From Cognatundibacterium crateris (lineage in GTDB: Bacteria > Pseudomonadota > Gammaproteobacteria > Burkholderiales > Burkholderiaceae_D): a stretch of 64,000 nucleotides of DNA. The stretch lies in contig NZ_JAABOS010000006.1 in assembly GCF_010078235.1 (NCBI RefSeq), positions 62,001 through 126,000 of the forward strand. The letters are read 5' to 3'. The notes beneath the pieces were generated by a model that had not been told where the DNA came from, made no database searches, and worked only from the letters and a program-made list of their open reading frames with translations. Made by a program: the position numbers and the translations under genes. Position 1 is the first letter of the stretch, and each line of letters opens with the position of its first letter. Positions 54,516 to 63,434 of the stretch are shown piece by piece.

Positions 54516-55121
54516 ATGTCAAACTTTCAGCAACGTGATGCGCGCCAGCCAGCCTTCTGGGATGAGCGCTTTGAGCAGCAATTCACGCCCTGGGACAAAG
54601 GGGCGGTGCCTCAGCAATTCCGGCAATTCATCGCGCAAAGTGAGGCTGGCAGTGTGCTGATACCCGGCTGCGGTAATGCCTATGAGGCGGGTTTTTTGGC
54701 GCAACAAGGCTGGCAGGTCGAGGCAATTGATTTTTCTGCGGCTGCGGTACACAGTGCCCAGCAAGTGCTGGGGCCGTGGGCAAAGCTGGTGACGCAGGCA
54801 GATTTTTTTGAATTTACGCCCGCTCAGCCGTTGGCATTGATTTACGAGCGCGCTTTTTTTTGCGCACTGCCACCTGAATTCCGGCCACGCATCGTTCAGC
54901 GCTGGGCAGAACTATTGCCGGCCGGCGCCACGCTGGCGGGCTATTTTTACCTTGATGAGAACCCACTGCATACGCCCAAAGGACCGCCATTTTTGACGCA
55001 TGCCGACAGCCTGATGCAAATGATGTCGCCTTATTTTCAGTTAGTGCTGGATCAGCCTTCGCTGGATGCGCTTGAGGTATTCGGTGGCAAAGAGCGCTGG
55101 CAAGTCTGGCGCCGGATATAA
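54516..55121 (+). CDS. TPMT-family SAM-dependent methyltransferase
   Basis: A 201-residue Rossmann methyltransferase of the thiopurine/halide methyltransferase family: FWDERFEQQFTPWDKG at 13-28, SAM motif LIPGCGNAYEAGFLA (48-62), AIDFS, and YERAFFCALPPE (110-121). It may methylate thiols, selenium or tellurium compounds, or halides; the substrate cannot be told. It follows ubiB by 24 bp and may be read with it. Confidence 0.88.
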   Translation: MSNFQQRDARQPAFWDERFEQQFTPWDKGAVPQQFRQFIAQSEAGSVLIPGCGNAYEAGFLAQQGWQVEAIDFSAAAVHSAQQVLGPWAKLVTQADFFEFTPAQPLALIYERAFFCALPPEFRPRIVQRWAELLPAGATLAGYFYLDENPLHTPKGPPFLTHADSLMQMMSPYFQLVLDQPSLDALEVFGGKERWQVWRRI

Positions 55122-55214
55122 GTGAGTTTTGTTGATGCTTAGCGGGCTGCGCTTGCTAGGAAGCCAGCGCAGGTAGTGCTACTATCTTCCTGTTTTTGTC
55201 AGCCACACTTCCCG

Positions 55215-56573
55215 ATGCGATTTCTACGACCACGTTCAAACTTAGATCAGTTGCCAGCGATAGCACTGGATGCGGGTAAAGTCCGGACTTTGCTGAGTGC
55301 TGCTGCCTATAAGCAGGAATTGCTGCAGCAGATCGCGCATGCAAAAAACCGGATTTACCTGTGTAGTCTGTATCTGCAGAATGATGAAGCCGGAGCGGAA
55401 ATACTGGCGGCGCTACATGCTGCCAAAGCTGCGCGTCCGGCGCTGGATATAGCCGTCCTGGTGGACTGGCACCGCGCACAGCGTGGTTTAATCGGTGAGA
55501 AAAAACAGCTAGGTGTCAGTGCCGGTAACGCCGCCTGGTATCAACGCGTCAGCAGTACCAGTGAGACGCAGGTGCCGGTATATGGCATACCGGTACAGAC
55601 CAGTGAATTGTTTGGCGTGCTGCATCTCAAAGGCTTTGTGATTGATGATCTGGTCATCTACAGTGGTGCCAGTCTGAACAATGTCTATCTGCATCAGTTT
55701 GATAAATACCGGCATGACCGCTATTTGCTGATACAGAATGCCGTGCTTGCGAATTCCATGGTGGACTTTATCCGTCAGCATTTGCTTTCCGCCTCGGCGG
55801 TACACAGACTGGATAAGCCAGGCTATCCGGCGACTAAACAGATACGTCCGGAAATCCGCAGCTTTCGTGCCAGTCTCAAAAAAGCACGCTATCATTTTCC
55901 ATCCGGGCTGGAGCGGCATGCGCAGCAATTATCCGTGACACCTATCGTCGGTGTGGGGAAAAACAATCCCTTAAACCGCGTGATATGCCAGTTGATTGCG
56001 AATAGCCAGCATAGAATTTGTATCTGTACCCCATACTTCAATTTTCCGGTCGCGATTACCCGTGAAATCAACCGCGCCTTAAAACGTGGCGTCAAAGTGG
56101 ACGTGATCGTCGGCGATAAAACCGCGAATGATTTTTATATACCGCCGGAAGAACCCTTCAAAGTGATTTCCGCGCTGCCGTATCTGTATGAGGCCAATTT
56201 ACGCCGCTTCGCCAAATCGCATCAGAAAGATATTCAGGCTGAACGCCTGCGTTTGCATCTGTGGCGTGAGGGGACGAATAGCTATCATCTCAAGGGCATG
56301 TGGATAGATGAGGATTATGCGCTGATGACAGGGAATAACCTGAATCCGCGTGCCTTCAGACTGGATTTGGAAAATGCCTTGCTGATTCATGATCCTCAGC
56401 ATGAATTGCAGCCACAACTGCAACAGGAACTGAACAGCATTTTGCAGCATACCAGCCAGATCCGCGATTATCAGCAACTCGAAAAAATCCGCGATTATCC
56501 GGCGGATGTAAGTAAATTACTCGGACGTCTGAGTACGGTAAGGCTGGACCGCCTGGCCTACCGGGTGTTATAG
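55215..56573 (+). CDS. pssA: CDP-diacylglycerol-serine O-phosphatidyltransferase (PLD-type PssA)
   Basis: Makes phosphatidylserine, the precursor of phosphatidylethanolamine. With the ATG at 55215 the length is 452, matching E. coli PssA (451). There are two HKD motifs, HLKGFVID starting at His137 with trailing SGASLNN and HLKGMWID starting at His358 with trailing TGNNLNPRA, which form the phosphodiesterase active site. An in-frame codon at 55176 would add 13 unsupported residues. It is peripheral at the inner membrane. Confidence 0.93.
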   Translation: MRFLRPRSNLDQLPAIALDAGKVRTLLSAAAYKQELLQQIAHAKNRIYLCSLYLQNDEAGAEILAALHAAKAARPALDIAVLVDWHRAQRGLIGEKKQLGVSAGNAAWYQRVSSTSETQVPVYGIPVQTSELFGVLHLKGFVIDDLVIYSGASLNNVYLHQFDKYRHDRYLLIQNAVLANSMVDFIRQHLLSASAVHRLDKPGYPATKQIRPEIRSFRASLKKARYHFPSGLERHAQQLSVTPIVGVGKNNPLNRVICQLIANSQHRICICTPYFNFPVAITREINRALKRGVKVDVIVGDKTANDFYIPPEEPFKVISALPYLYEANLRRFAKSHQKDIQAERLRLHLWREGTNSYHLKGMWIDEDYALMTGNNLNPRAFRLDLENALLIHDPQHELQPQLQQELNSILQHTSQIRDYQQLEKIRDYPADVSKLLGRLSTVRLDRLAYRVL

Positions 56574-56613
56574 GCTTGCACATGGCAGAATGTGCGCTGA
56601 GCAGGAGTAAGTA

Positions 56614-57444
56614 ATGCGTTTTGCATTTGTGGGTTGTGACAGAAATATCGGCGTACTGGAAAGTCTGCAAGCCTCAGGCTGGACTTTGCTCAAAGCATAC
56701 AGCCAGTTAGCCACGGAGGTCTCGGGCAGCAATCAACAACTGACTGCATTGGCGGCCTTGCAGGGTATTCCGCTGCAATTAAACCGCATACAGGCTGCCG
56801 ATTTGCAGAGCCTGGCAGATGCTGGATGTGAGGTCCTGATCGTGGCCAGCTATAACCATAAAATTCCCGACTGGCGTGCTTATCTGCCGTATGCAGTGAA
56901 TTTTCATCCTTCACCGCTGCCAGTCGGGCGCGGACCTTATCCGCTGATTCAGGCTATCCTGCGCGGACATCGCTCCTGGGCGGTGAGTTGCCACCGTATC
57001 GATGCAGGCTATGATACCGGCGCGGTGCTGGATGCCGAGGCTTTTGCGCTCGATGAGTACGATACGCATGAAACCCTGCACCTGAAAATACAGATCGCCA
57101 GCCAGGTGCTGGCGACCAGGGTCGCAGCCGGATTTGGACAGTTATGGCGTGAGGCGCAAATTCAGGATGAGGGTGAATACTGGCCTATGTTCAGTACGGA
57201 AGATCAGACGCTGGATTGCAGTGGCAGCGTCGCAACTATCCGGCGTCAGTTACGCGCTTTTGGCGAGCTCGGCTGTTATACCCGTTTTCAGGGACGAAAA
57301 ATCCAGGTGCAGCGAGCCAGTGCCTGGCCTACCGGCCACAGTCTGCACCCTGGTACCCTGCTACATCACGCTGGGAATACGCTGGTGCTGGCTTGTGCTG
57401 ATGGCTATCTGGCTTTACAGGACTGGCGCTATCTGCCGGACTAG
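56614..57444 (+). CDS. Methionyl-tRNA formyltransferase-like N-formyltransferase
   Basis: A 276-residue formyltransferase. Catalytic-type residues are conserved: Asn96 and His98 in NFHPSPLP, and Asp134 in IDAGYDTG, with a C-terminal OB-like domain (about 190-276). Shorter than Fmt (about 310) and without SLLP, it is more likely a sugar-amine or amino-acid formyltransferase that uses 10-formyl-tetrahydrofolate. The acceptor is unknown. Its last 116 bp overlap the 3' end of the convergent acetyltransferase gene. Confidence 0.83.
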   Translation: MRFAFVGCDRNIGVLESLQASGWTLLKAYSQLATEVSGSNQQLTALAALQGIPLQLNRIQAADLQSLADAGCEVLIVASYNHKIPDWRAYLPYAVNFHPSPLPVGRGPYPLIQAILRGHRSWAVSCHRIDAGYDTGAVLDAEAFALDEYDTHETLHLKIQIASQVLATRVAAGFGQLWREAQIQDEGEYWPMFSTEDQTLDCSGSVATIRRQLRAFGELGCYTRFQGRKIQVQRASAWPTGHSLHPGTLLHHAGNTLVLACADGYLALQDWRYLPD

Positions 57445-58594
57445 AGCTTGCAATGGACGAGGTTTGTAGTGCCAGTTTGTTTTGCCGTGTCTTACGCCAT
57501 TGTTTAAGCCTATAGATTTGTTCAGCGACCAGGCGATGCCAGCGGCTGTTCTTCACGCAATGAAATTCCAGATAATCGACTTGTTCTGGTCCCCAGCGGG
57601 TTTTTGATACGTCTTCGCCGACAGATAAGTTGATGGCCGGGATGCCGCAACGGATAGCCCATTGTATGGTCTCCGCGACCAGGGTGGTCATCACACTATA
57701 CTGACCATAGTTCAGGTCGTAGCCGGAATAATACAGATAGACTTGCTGCTCCATGCGGAAGGCCAGCCTGAGTGCGACTATCTTGCCGTTCAGTTTAAGA
57801 ACCAGTAGCAGACAGCGTTCCGAAAACGGACTGTTGAGCAAGGCTTCCAGCAGTGCACGATGGCGCGGCGCGGCGAAATAATCGGGATGCTGTATGGTGT
57901 CACTGGCTGCTGCGCGCATGCCATGCAATTGGTAAAACAGCGGTAGCAGCGGCAGGATTTGCTCGCGCCCTTGCAGCACACAGAATTCCGGTTCCAGCTG
58001 ATCGCGTTTCAGCGAGTTATAGCAGCGCCGCAGCGATTCCTTGATATTGCGCTTTAACTGGGATTTGAAACTATCCCAGTCCGTGCCCAGATGCAGTACA
58101 AAGTTAGGAATCTCGCGGCTGGTCAGCGCATGCAAGGCATGATGGGTTTGCAGGAAGTGCCGTGCACTATTTGCATCCTGCACTAATTGAAATTCTGTCA
58201 GTCCGAATAGCTCTTCTCTGGAAATCTCTTCCCAACACTGCAAAACCCGTTCACGGTAAGCCGGCAGGCACAGCGGCAGTCTTAGCTCAGTCAGATTCGG
58301 GTCAGCTCCGAAGGGGCGTACATAACGGTACAGATGAAAATGATGCGTGCCGACATAGGCATTGGTGAGCGGCAGCACTGCGACCAGATCCTGGCCGGAA
58401 AACAGCGCGCAAATCAGCAATTCATCCTTGCGCCAGCCAGTCCGTTGAGCAAAGCTAGTCCACCAGACCCGGTTCCAGTCATAAGTCTGAAACGGCAGCA
58501 AGTCTGTCACCTGAGTCTCCAGCTTGCGCCAGGCATCTGCCAGTGCATCGAAGTCGGCCTCGGATCGGATTATCTTTTTCTGTAAATGGCTCAT
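57329..58594 (-). CDS. GNAT/CelD-type acetyltransferase (BcsL-like)
   Basis: A 421-residue protein with a duplicated GNAT fold of the CelD/BcsL group (Acetyltransf_6), with FQTYDWNRVWWTSF near the N-terminus and YLYYSGYDLNYGQYSVMTTL in the second half. Such proteins often act in cellulose or capsule polysaccharide clusters, but no such cluster is here. The final 38 residues, Ser/Ala/Pro-rich, are read from the antisense of the formyltransferase 3' end and are probably a tail rather than part of the fold. The ATG at 58594 is chosen; a TTG lies six codons upstream. Confidence 0.78.
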   Translation of the reverse strand: MSHLQKKIIRSEADFDALADAWRKLETQVTDLLPFQTYDWNRVWWTSFAQRTGWRKDELLICALFSGQDLVAVLPLTNAYVGTHHFHLYRYVRPFGADPNLTELRLPLCLPAYRERVLQCWEEISREELFGLTEFQLVQDANSARHFLQTHHALHALTSREIPNFVLHLGTDWDSFKSQLKRNIKESLRRCYNSLKRDQLEPEFCVLQGREQILPLLPLFYQLHGMRAAASDTIQHPDYFAAPRHRALLEALLNSPFSERCLLLVLKLNGKIVALRLAFRMEQQVYLYYSGYDLNYGQYSVMTTLVAETIQWAIRCGIPAINLSVGEDVSKTRWGPEQVDYLEFHCVKNSRWHRLVAEQIYRLKQWRKTRQNKLALQTSSIASSSPADSASPVKPDSHQHKPAPAYSQRDVAGYQGADCGR

Positions 58595-59108
58595 GCGTAC
58601 GGATTCACTCAAACAAACAACTCATTCGGCGTATGTCTATATGGAAACTTAATAGCTACACTGTGTTACAAGAGCTTAGCTTATGCCATGATTTTTCGTT
58701 TCAGGCAACTCATTTCAGTGCAATAAACAGGATGAAGCGATGAACTGGTCTGTTTGTAATTGCGTGACCAGCCAGGCGAAAAAGCTTATCAAGCTAGCTT
58801 GTGAGGATAGTTTTTTCGAATTGAGGCCTGACTGGTATGCAGCGTAGGTGCAAAGACGAGTGCTCTGCGGGCGCGCTGACTATCGCTGACTATGACTGTC
58901 AGACCAATACCGGATGTTTGCTGCATACAAGGCTGATACCTGCTCACTAGATTATGCTGCGTTGAGCCTTATCAACGCTTGCTACAACTGAATCAGCATA
59001 CTGATAACTATCCGGCGTGCGGCCTTCATCTCCCTCTATGTAAAAAAAGGCGATTTGACAGAGCTTGTTTGCCAGGATTGTTTACTCCACTAATTACCGA
59101 GGTGAGCG
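58595..59108. other. 514-bp intergenic region
   Basis: No convincing gene was found. A TTGACA at 59055-59060 may be the -35 of the small membrane protein that follows, but its -10 is poor. A 35-codon frame (58740-58847) begins after GGATG, but nothing else supports it. The remainder is unremarkable. Confidence 0.5.
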
Positions 59109-59249
59109 ATGAAACTGATGATAGATTTGTTTTCTACTGATTATGGTCTGATGAGCCTGGGCGTGATACTTTTTGTGCTGTTTATGGGGGTGTTTTTCTT
59201 CAGTATGTTTAAGAAACACGTCCAGGAAGAAATGCGGGCTAACAAGTAA
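59109..59249 (+). CDS. DUF3149 small membrane protein
   Basis: A 46-residue single-helix protein: a short N-terminus MKLMIDLFSTDYGLMS, a hydrophobic helix (about 17-34) and a basic/acidic tail ending ANK. This matches the small DUF3149 family seen in betaproteobacteria. GAGGTG lies just upstream of the ATG, and a strong terminator comes 29 bp after the stop, so it is a complete single-gene unit. Its function is unknown. Confidence 0.8.
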   Translation: MKLMIDLFSTDYGLMSLGVILFVLFMGVFFFSMFKKHVQEEMRANK

Positions 59250-59278
59250 GCAGCGCGATGTTGCGTGTAATAACAAGG

Positions 59279-59310
59279 CAGGGGGCGCAATCGCCTCCTG
59301 TTTTTTTTTT
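59279..59310 (+). terminator. Rho-independent terminator after DUF3149 gene
   Basis: CAGGGGGCG (59279-59287) pairs with CGCCTCCTG (59292-59300, one G-T pair) around a 4-base loop, followed by ten T residues. Confidence 0.92.
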
Positions 59311-59382
59311 GAGTACAGCACCTTGGTCTCAGACCGCAAGTTGTATTTGCTGGCCAGTCTGGCGCCCCGCTCACTGTCCCTT

Positions 59383-60606
59383 TTACAGCATGTTGAGTGA
59401 AACTTGCTGGTACTTTGCATCATCGGTCAGCACGGGATCGAATTCCGTTTGTCCGTCGACACATACCCGGTTTCTGCCCTTCTTCTTGGCACGATACAGA
59501 GCGCGGTCAGCCGCATGGATCAAGGCTTCAGCATGGCCGTCATCCTTCTGCAGAGCGATCCCTATGCTGATCGTATAGGCGGGTAGGGCGGGGTTGGTTT
59601 GCTGTGCTGTTTGTTGTGCTAATTGGCGCTGAATTGCATATGCCAGCTCCAATGCAGTATCAGTAGAACTGACTGCAGACAACACGACAAATTCTTCCCC
59701 GCCGAAGCGTGCCAGCACATCATCTGGCTTCAGGTGATCACGTATCTTTTTGACGATATCTACCAATACCAGGTCACCCATACCGTGACCATACTGGTCA
59801 TTGATAGCTTTAAAGTGGTCTATGTCTATCACCAGCGCACTCAGCCGTATTTGAAGCGAGGCTGCGGCTGCATTTTTCTGTTGATAGGCGATGTCAAAGC
59901 CGCGCCGGTTTAAGGCCTCGGTTAACGGGTCCGTTAATGCACGCTGTACCAGGCATTTCTGCAATTCATGGGTACTCATGAGCATAATGCCGACGCCTAT
60001 TAACAGCGACATGAAGGTATTGCTGTACAAGTAGAACTGATGGGCGAATCCACCATGGAAAATATCAAACGGAGTTTCCTGCCTTTGGTATATGTGACAG
60101 GCATTAATCAGAATTGCCAGCGTCTGTATGAGTAGCAGCCCGACCAAAAAGTAAGAGGAAAAATGATGGTCGCCGTGCCGCAGGATTAGGAAGACCTGCA
60201 GCAGATACATACTGCATAAGAAAAAAGCAGCGATCACTATCCGTACTGGAAAATCGTCATGCAGCAGCAAAAACCAGAGTATGCCCAGATACGCTGTACC
60301 GGAAAAAACCAGTAAAGCAGGCCAGTATATGGGGCGCCTGAAAAAGCACGTCGTGCCGGCCACAATCGCGATGGTGCTGACGAACACCATGCAGTTGGCA
60401 ATGATCAGTGCCCAAGCTTGTGGTAACACATAGACCAAGCCATAGCTGGGGCCGATCAAAACGGAAACCGCAGCACCTAAACACCAGTAACCCAGTCCCT
60501 GTATATCTTCAGGAAAACTGCGATAAGCCGAAAACATGACCAGACTGATCCCGGCAGCCATCGCAGTGGCCATTAGCACCATGGTATGTACGAGTTCCGG
60601 AGACAT
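59383..60606 (-). CDS. Membrane-bound diguanylate cyclase
   Basis: A 407-residue c-di-GMP synthase with about seven hydrophobic segments (8-215) and a C-terminal GGDEF domain (about 228-385). The active motif is GGEEF in ARFGGEEF. The residues five before it are KPDD rather than RxxD, so product inhibition through the usual I-site is probably absent. The ATG at 60606 is used. It is convergent with the DUF3149 gene. Confidence 0.9.
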   Translation of the reverse strand: MSPELVHTMVLMATAMAAGISLVMFSAYRSFPEDIQGLGYWCLGAAVSVLIGPSYGLVYVLPQAWALIIANCMVFVSTIAIVAGTTCFFRRPIYWPALLVFSGTAYLGILWFLLLHDDFPVRIVIAAFFLCSMYLLQVFLILRHGDHHFSSYFLVGLLLIQTLAILINACHIYQRQETPFDIFHGGFAHQFYLYSNTFMSLLIGVGIMLMSTHELQKCLVQRALTDPLTEALNRRGFDIAYQQKNAAAASLQIRLSALVIDIDHFKAINDQYGHGMGDLVLVDIVKKIRDHLKPDDVLARFGGEEFVVLSAVSSTDTALELAYAIQRQLAQQTAQQTNPALPAYTISIGIALQKDDGHAEALIHAADRALYRAKKKGRNRVCVDGQTEFDPVLTDDAKYQQVSLNML

Positions 60607-60889
60607 GTCTGGGGTGGGGGAAATTTGAATGCACGCATCATATCAAAAAACGCAGCATGGAAATTCCAAAAACAAATTGTAGTTGCGGCTTGTGATGACT
60701 GAGGTAGCCAATGCGCGAATAAATGTAGATAAAGCTTAGACTCAGCTTGACCTCAAAATATGAGTAAGCTTGTCAGCCGCATGCATGTCTCAGGCTGTTG
60801 TTTTTCAGTTATTTGATGAATACCTCAACATGATGAAAAAGCAAATCATTTATACTTTTTACTCTTTTAATAAAAACAAAGGTGTAGAA

Positions 60890-63244
60890 GTGAGGAAGCA
60901 GCATTTACAGAAGAAGAATGGGACGCTGGCCGCGATTTTTGCATTGTCGCTTAGCTTGAGCGCATGTGGCGGCGGGGGCAGCAGTGCCAGTGGATCAGAT
61001 GGCAATACGAATGGCGGGACGCAAACGCCAAGCGTCACAGTCAGTTCCAGCGTCAGCACGGTCGCAGCGGGTGATGGCAGTGTGCAGTTGAGTGCCCAGA
61101 TTACAGGTAGCACAAGCGCAGTGACCTGGAGTATCTCACCTGCTGGTATCGGCAGTCTGGATAGCACCAGCGGCACGCAGGTGAAATACATACCGCCACT
61201 GGCCGGTACCGTGCTGGCTGATACGCCAGTGACTATTACTGCCAGCGCTGGTCAGGTCAGTAAGTCTGTGAGTCTGACGGTACAACGCGCAGCCGGTGTT
61301 GCCTTGCTGGCGGGTGACTACGGACGTATGGTGGATGGTCCGGTAAATATCTCAAAACAGCTGCGTCCGGGAAATGCTGTAACCGATTCCAAGGGCAATC
61401 TGTATGTCATCAATAGTGGTATGTCCATACGCAAAATTACACCAGACGGCAATGTCTCCACCATTGCCGGTTCTGTCATGCAAGGAACACTCAAAGAGGG
61501 CAATGCAAATGACGTCAATTTTAGTTCATTGAACCAATTAGCGATCGCGCCAGATGACACATTATATGCAATTGATGTAATCGATAAAACGATCAAGAAG
61601 ATAACAACGGCAGGTGTGGTCACTACCATAGCCGGACCTTTGAAACCCAATAACAAGGAAAGTTTTGACAAGCTTACTAGCCTTGCGGTTGCCAAGGATG
61701 GTAGCGTCGTTTTTTCTGATGCTATTTGGGACCAGGAGAATATGCCTGTCTCTGTTCCAGCTCCTAACGTGTATCGCGTTAAAAATGGCATTGTCGAACT
61801 CTTAAATAGTAAATCGAATATTAATGTCGTCGCCATGGGTGTGGATAGCCGCAATGGCGATATCTATGCCTTGGAAAGTTATTTTGGCGGCCTTGTGAAA
61901 CTACAAATCACAGGCAGTAACATAGTGGCGCAGCCCTTCCAATGGTTAAGAGGACGCGGTATCACTGATTTCAACTATGCGGCTATTGCAATCAACAGTC
62001 AGGGTATCGTTTATATTGCCAGTATCACGGATAATAAAGTATTCGCCATGAATAGCGGCGCTAACCCGGTCGTGTTTTTATCTGCACCGGTGACCGAAGC
62101 GGAAGGCCTCAACAGTTTTCAGGATGGATTGCTTGCGACGGCGAAATTCAGTGATGTGAATGGCTTAGCTATTGATGCTGCAGATAATTTATATTTGACG
62201 GAATACCATAACGAGAAAGTCAGAAAAATTACGGCAACAGGCTTAGTATCGACCATTTCCGGTGCGCCGCATCGTGGTATTCAGTCTGGTTTGGCAACTG
62301 ACAGCAGATTTTCAACTTTATTCGGTGTGACTTTGGATGCGACCGGTAATATTTTTCTGTCGGAATCTGGTTACAATGCGATACGGAAATTAGATAAAAA
62401 CGGTAAGGTACAGGTTTTTGCAGGAGGAAATGCTGCCAGTGGCTACGCAGATGGTATTGGCAATGCTGCAAAGTTCAATTACCCCATGGGTAGTTTTATC
62501 AATGCTGATGGTGCATTGCTTGTTGCTGATACCTATAATCAGCTCATACGCAAGGTCGACACTAATCAAAAAGTAACTACCCTGGCTGGTAGGCAGGGTG
62601 TGTCAAGCCGGATAGATGGAAGTATATCAGGCGCGTCCTTCCGCTCACCATACAGTGTTGTTCAGGATAAAAGTGGGAACATTTATGTTGGTGAAACTTA
62701 CTCTATCCGTAAAATAGCAACGACCGGTCAGGTGACGACCATTGCAGGTGGTAAATATCAGCTTGCTACCGTTGGTGGAGTAACGACTTTTATTTATCCG
62801 GACGGACCAGCTTTGAGTGCTGGCTTGGGATACGTTTATGGGATGACGATAGACAGTAAAGATAATTTGCTATTTGCAGATTGTTATTCACATCGGATCA
62901 GAAAACTCACACCCAACGGTGAAATTATGACTGTCGCTGGCTCGCTCAACAGCGAGCGGGGTAAAACGGATAGTAATGGTATCAATGCGAGGTTCGCTTG
63001 CCCCAATGCGGTAGTTGCGGATGAGTCTGATAATCTCTACGTACTGGATTACGGCAACCGCCTGATCCGTAAAATCACCCCGCAAGGCGACGTGACGACG
63101 GTCGTTGGAAATGGCAGCTATTTAAGCTCGGTCGGTAAATTGCCCGCCAATCTGAGTTCGTTATCTGGCTTGGCCTATGATAAAAATAGTCGTTCCTTGC
63201 TGGTTACGACTGATGCAGCCTTGTTCCGTGTGGTGTTGCCCTAA
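60890..63244 (+). CDS. NHL-repeat beta-propeller lipoprotein
   Basis: A 784-residue surface or periplasmic lipoprotein. With the GTG at 60890 (AAAGGTG 5 bases upstream) the signal peptide ends in lipobox SLSAC (Cys26), followed by a Gly/Ser linker, an Ig-like domain (about 45-135) and about ten NHL-type repeats such as DNLYLTEYHNEKVRKITATG and NIYVGETYSIRKI. The frame is open from 60770, but longer starts leave the lipobox too far in. NHL propellers bind proteins or sugars; no enzyme motif is seen. Confidence 0.85.
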   Translation: MRKQHLQKKNGTLAAIFALSLSLSACGGGGSSASGSDGNTNGGTQTPSVTVSSSVSTVAAGDGSVQLSAQITGSTSAVTWSISPAGIGSLDSTSGTQVKYIPPLAGTVLADTPVTITASAGQVSKSVSLTVQRAAGVALLAGDYGRMVDGPVNISKQLRPGNAVTDSKGNLYVINSGMSIRKITPDGNVSTIAGSVMQGTLKEGNANDVNFSSLNQLAIAPDDTLYAIDVIDKTIKKITTAGVVTTIAGPLKPNNKESFDKLTSLAVAKDGSVVFSDAIWDQENMPVSVPAPNVYRVKNGIVELLNSKSNINVVAMGVDSRNGDIYALESYFGGLVKLQITGSNIVAQPFQWLRGRGITDFNYAAIAINSQGIVYIASITDNKVFAMNSGANPVVFLSAPVTEAEGLNSFQDGLLATAKFSDVNGLAIDAADNLYLTEYHNEKVRKITATGLVSTISGAPHRGIQSGLATDSRFSTLFGVTLDATGNIFLSESGYNAIRKLDKNGKVQVFAGGNAASGYADGIGNAAKFNYPMGSFINADGALLVADTYNQLIRKVDTNQKVTTLAGRQGVSSRIDGSISGASFRSPYSVVQDKSGNIYVGETYSIRKIATTGQVTTIAGGKYQLATVGGVTTFIYPDGPALSAGLGYVYGMTIDSKDNLLFADCYSHRIRKLTPNGEIMTVAGSLNSERGKTDSNGINARFACPNAVVADESDNLYVLDYGNRLIRKITPQGDVTTVVGNGSYLSSVGKLPANLSSLSGLAYDKNSRSLLVTTDAALFRVVLP

Positions 63245-63275
63245 GTAACAAGCCGCTAGTTTGCAATGAAAATAC

Positions 63276-63308
63276 AGCCCCGTTTGTTGAACAGACGGGG
63301 CTTTTTTA
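63276..63308 (+). terminator. Rho-independent terminator after NHL lipoprotein
   Basis: AGCCCCGT (63276-63283) pairs with ACGGGGCT (63295-63302), followed by TTTTTT. Confidence 0.9.
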
Positions 63309-63434
63309 TATGGCTGTTTGAATAAAACTTGTTAATTTTTGTAATTTTATACACAATGCTAAACGGGAATTATTTCCCCATTAAGTATTTCTTATCCAGC
63401 ATTTTTACTCAGCAGCTTTTGCCAAGGGCCATTC

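Noticed and set aside
58740-58847. 35-codon frame upstream of the DUF3149 gene
   Set aside because: A single weak ribosome-binding site is the only support; no family resemblance.
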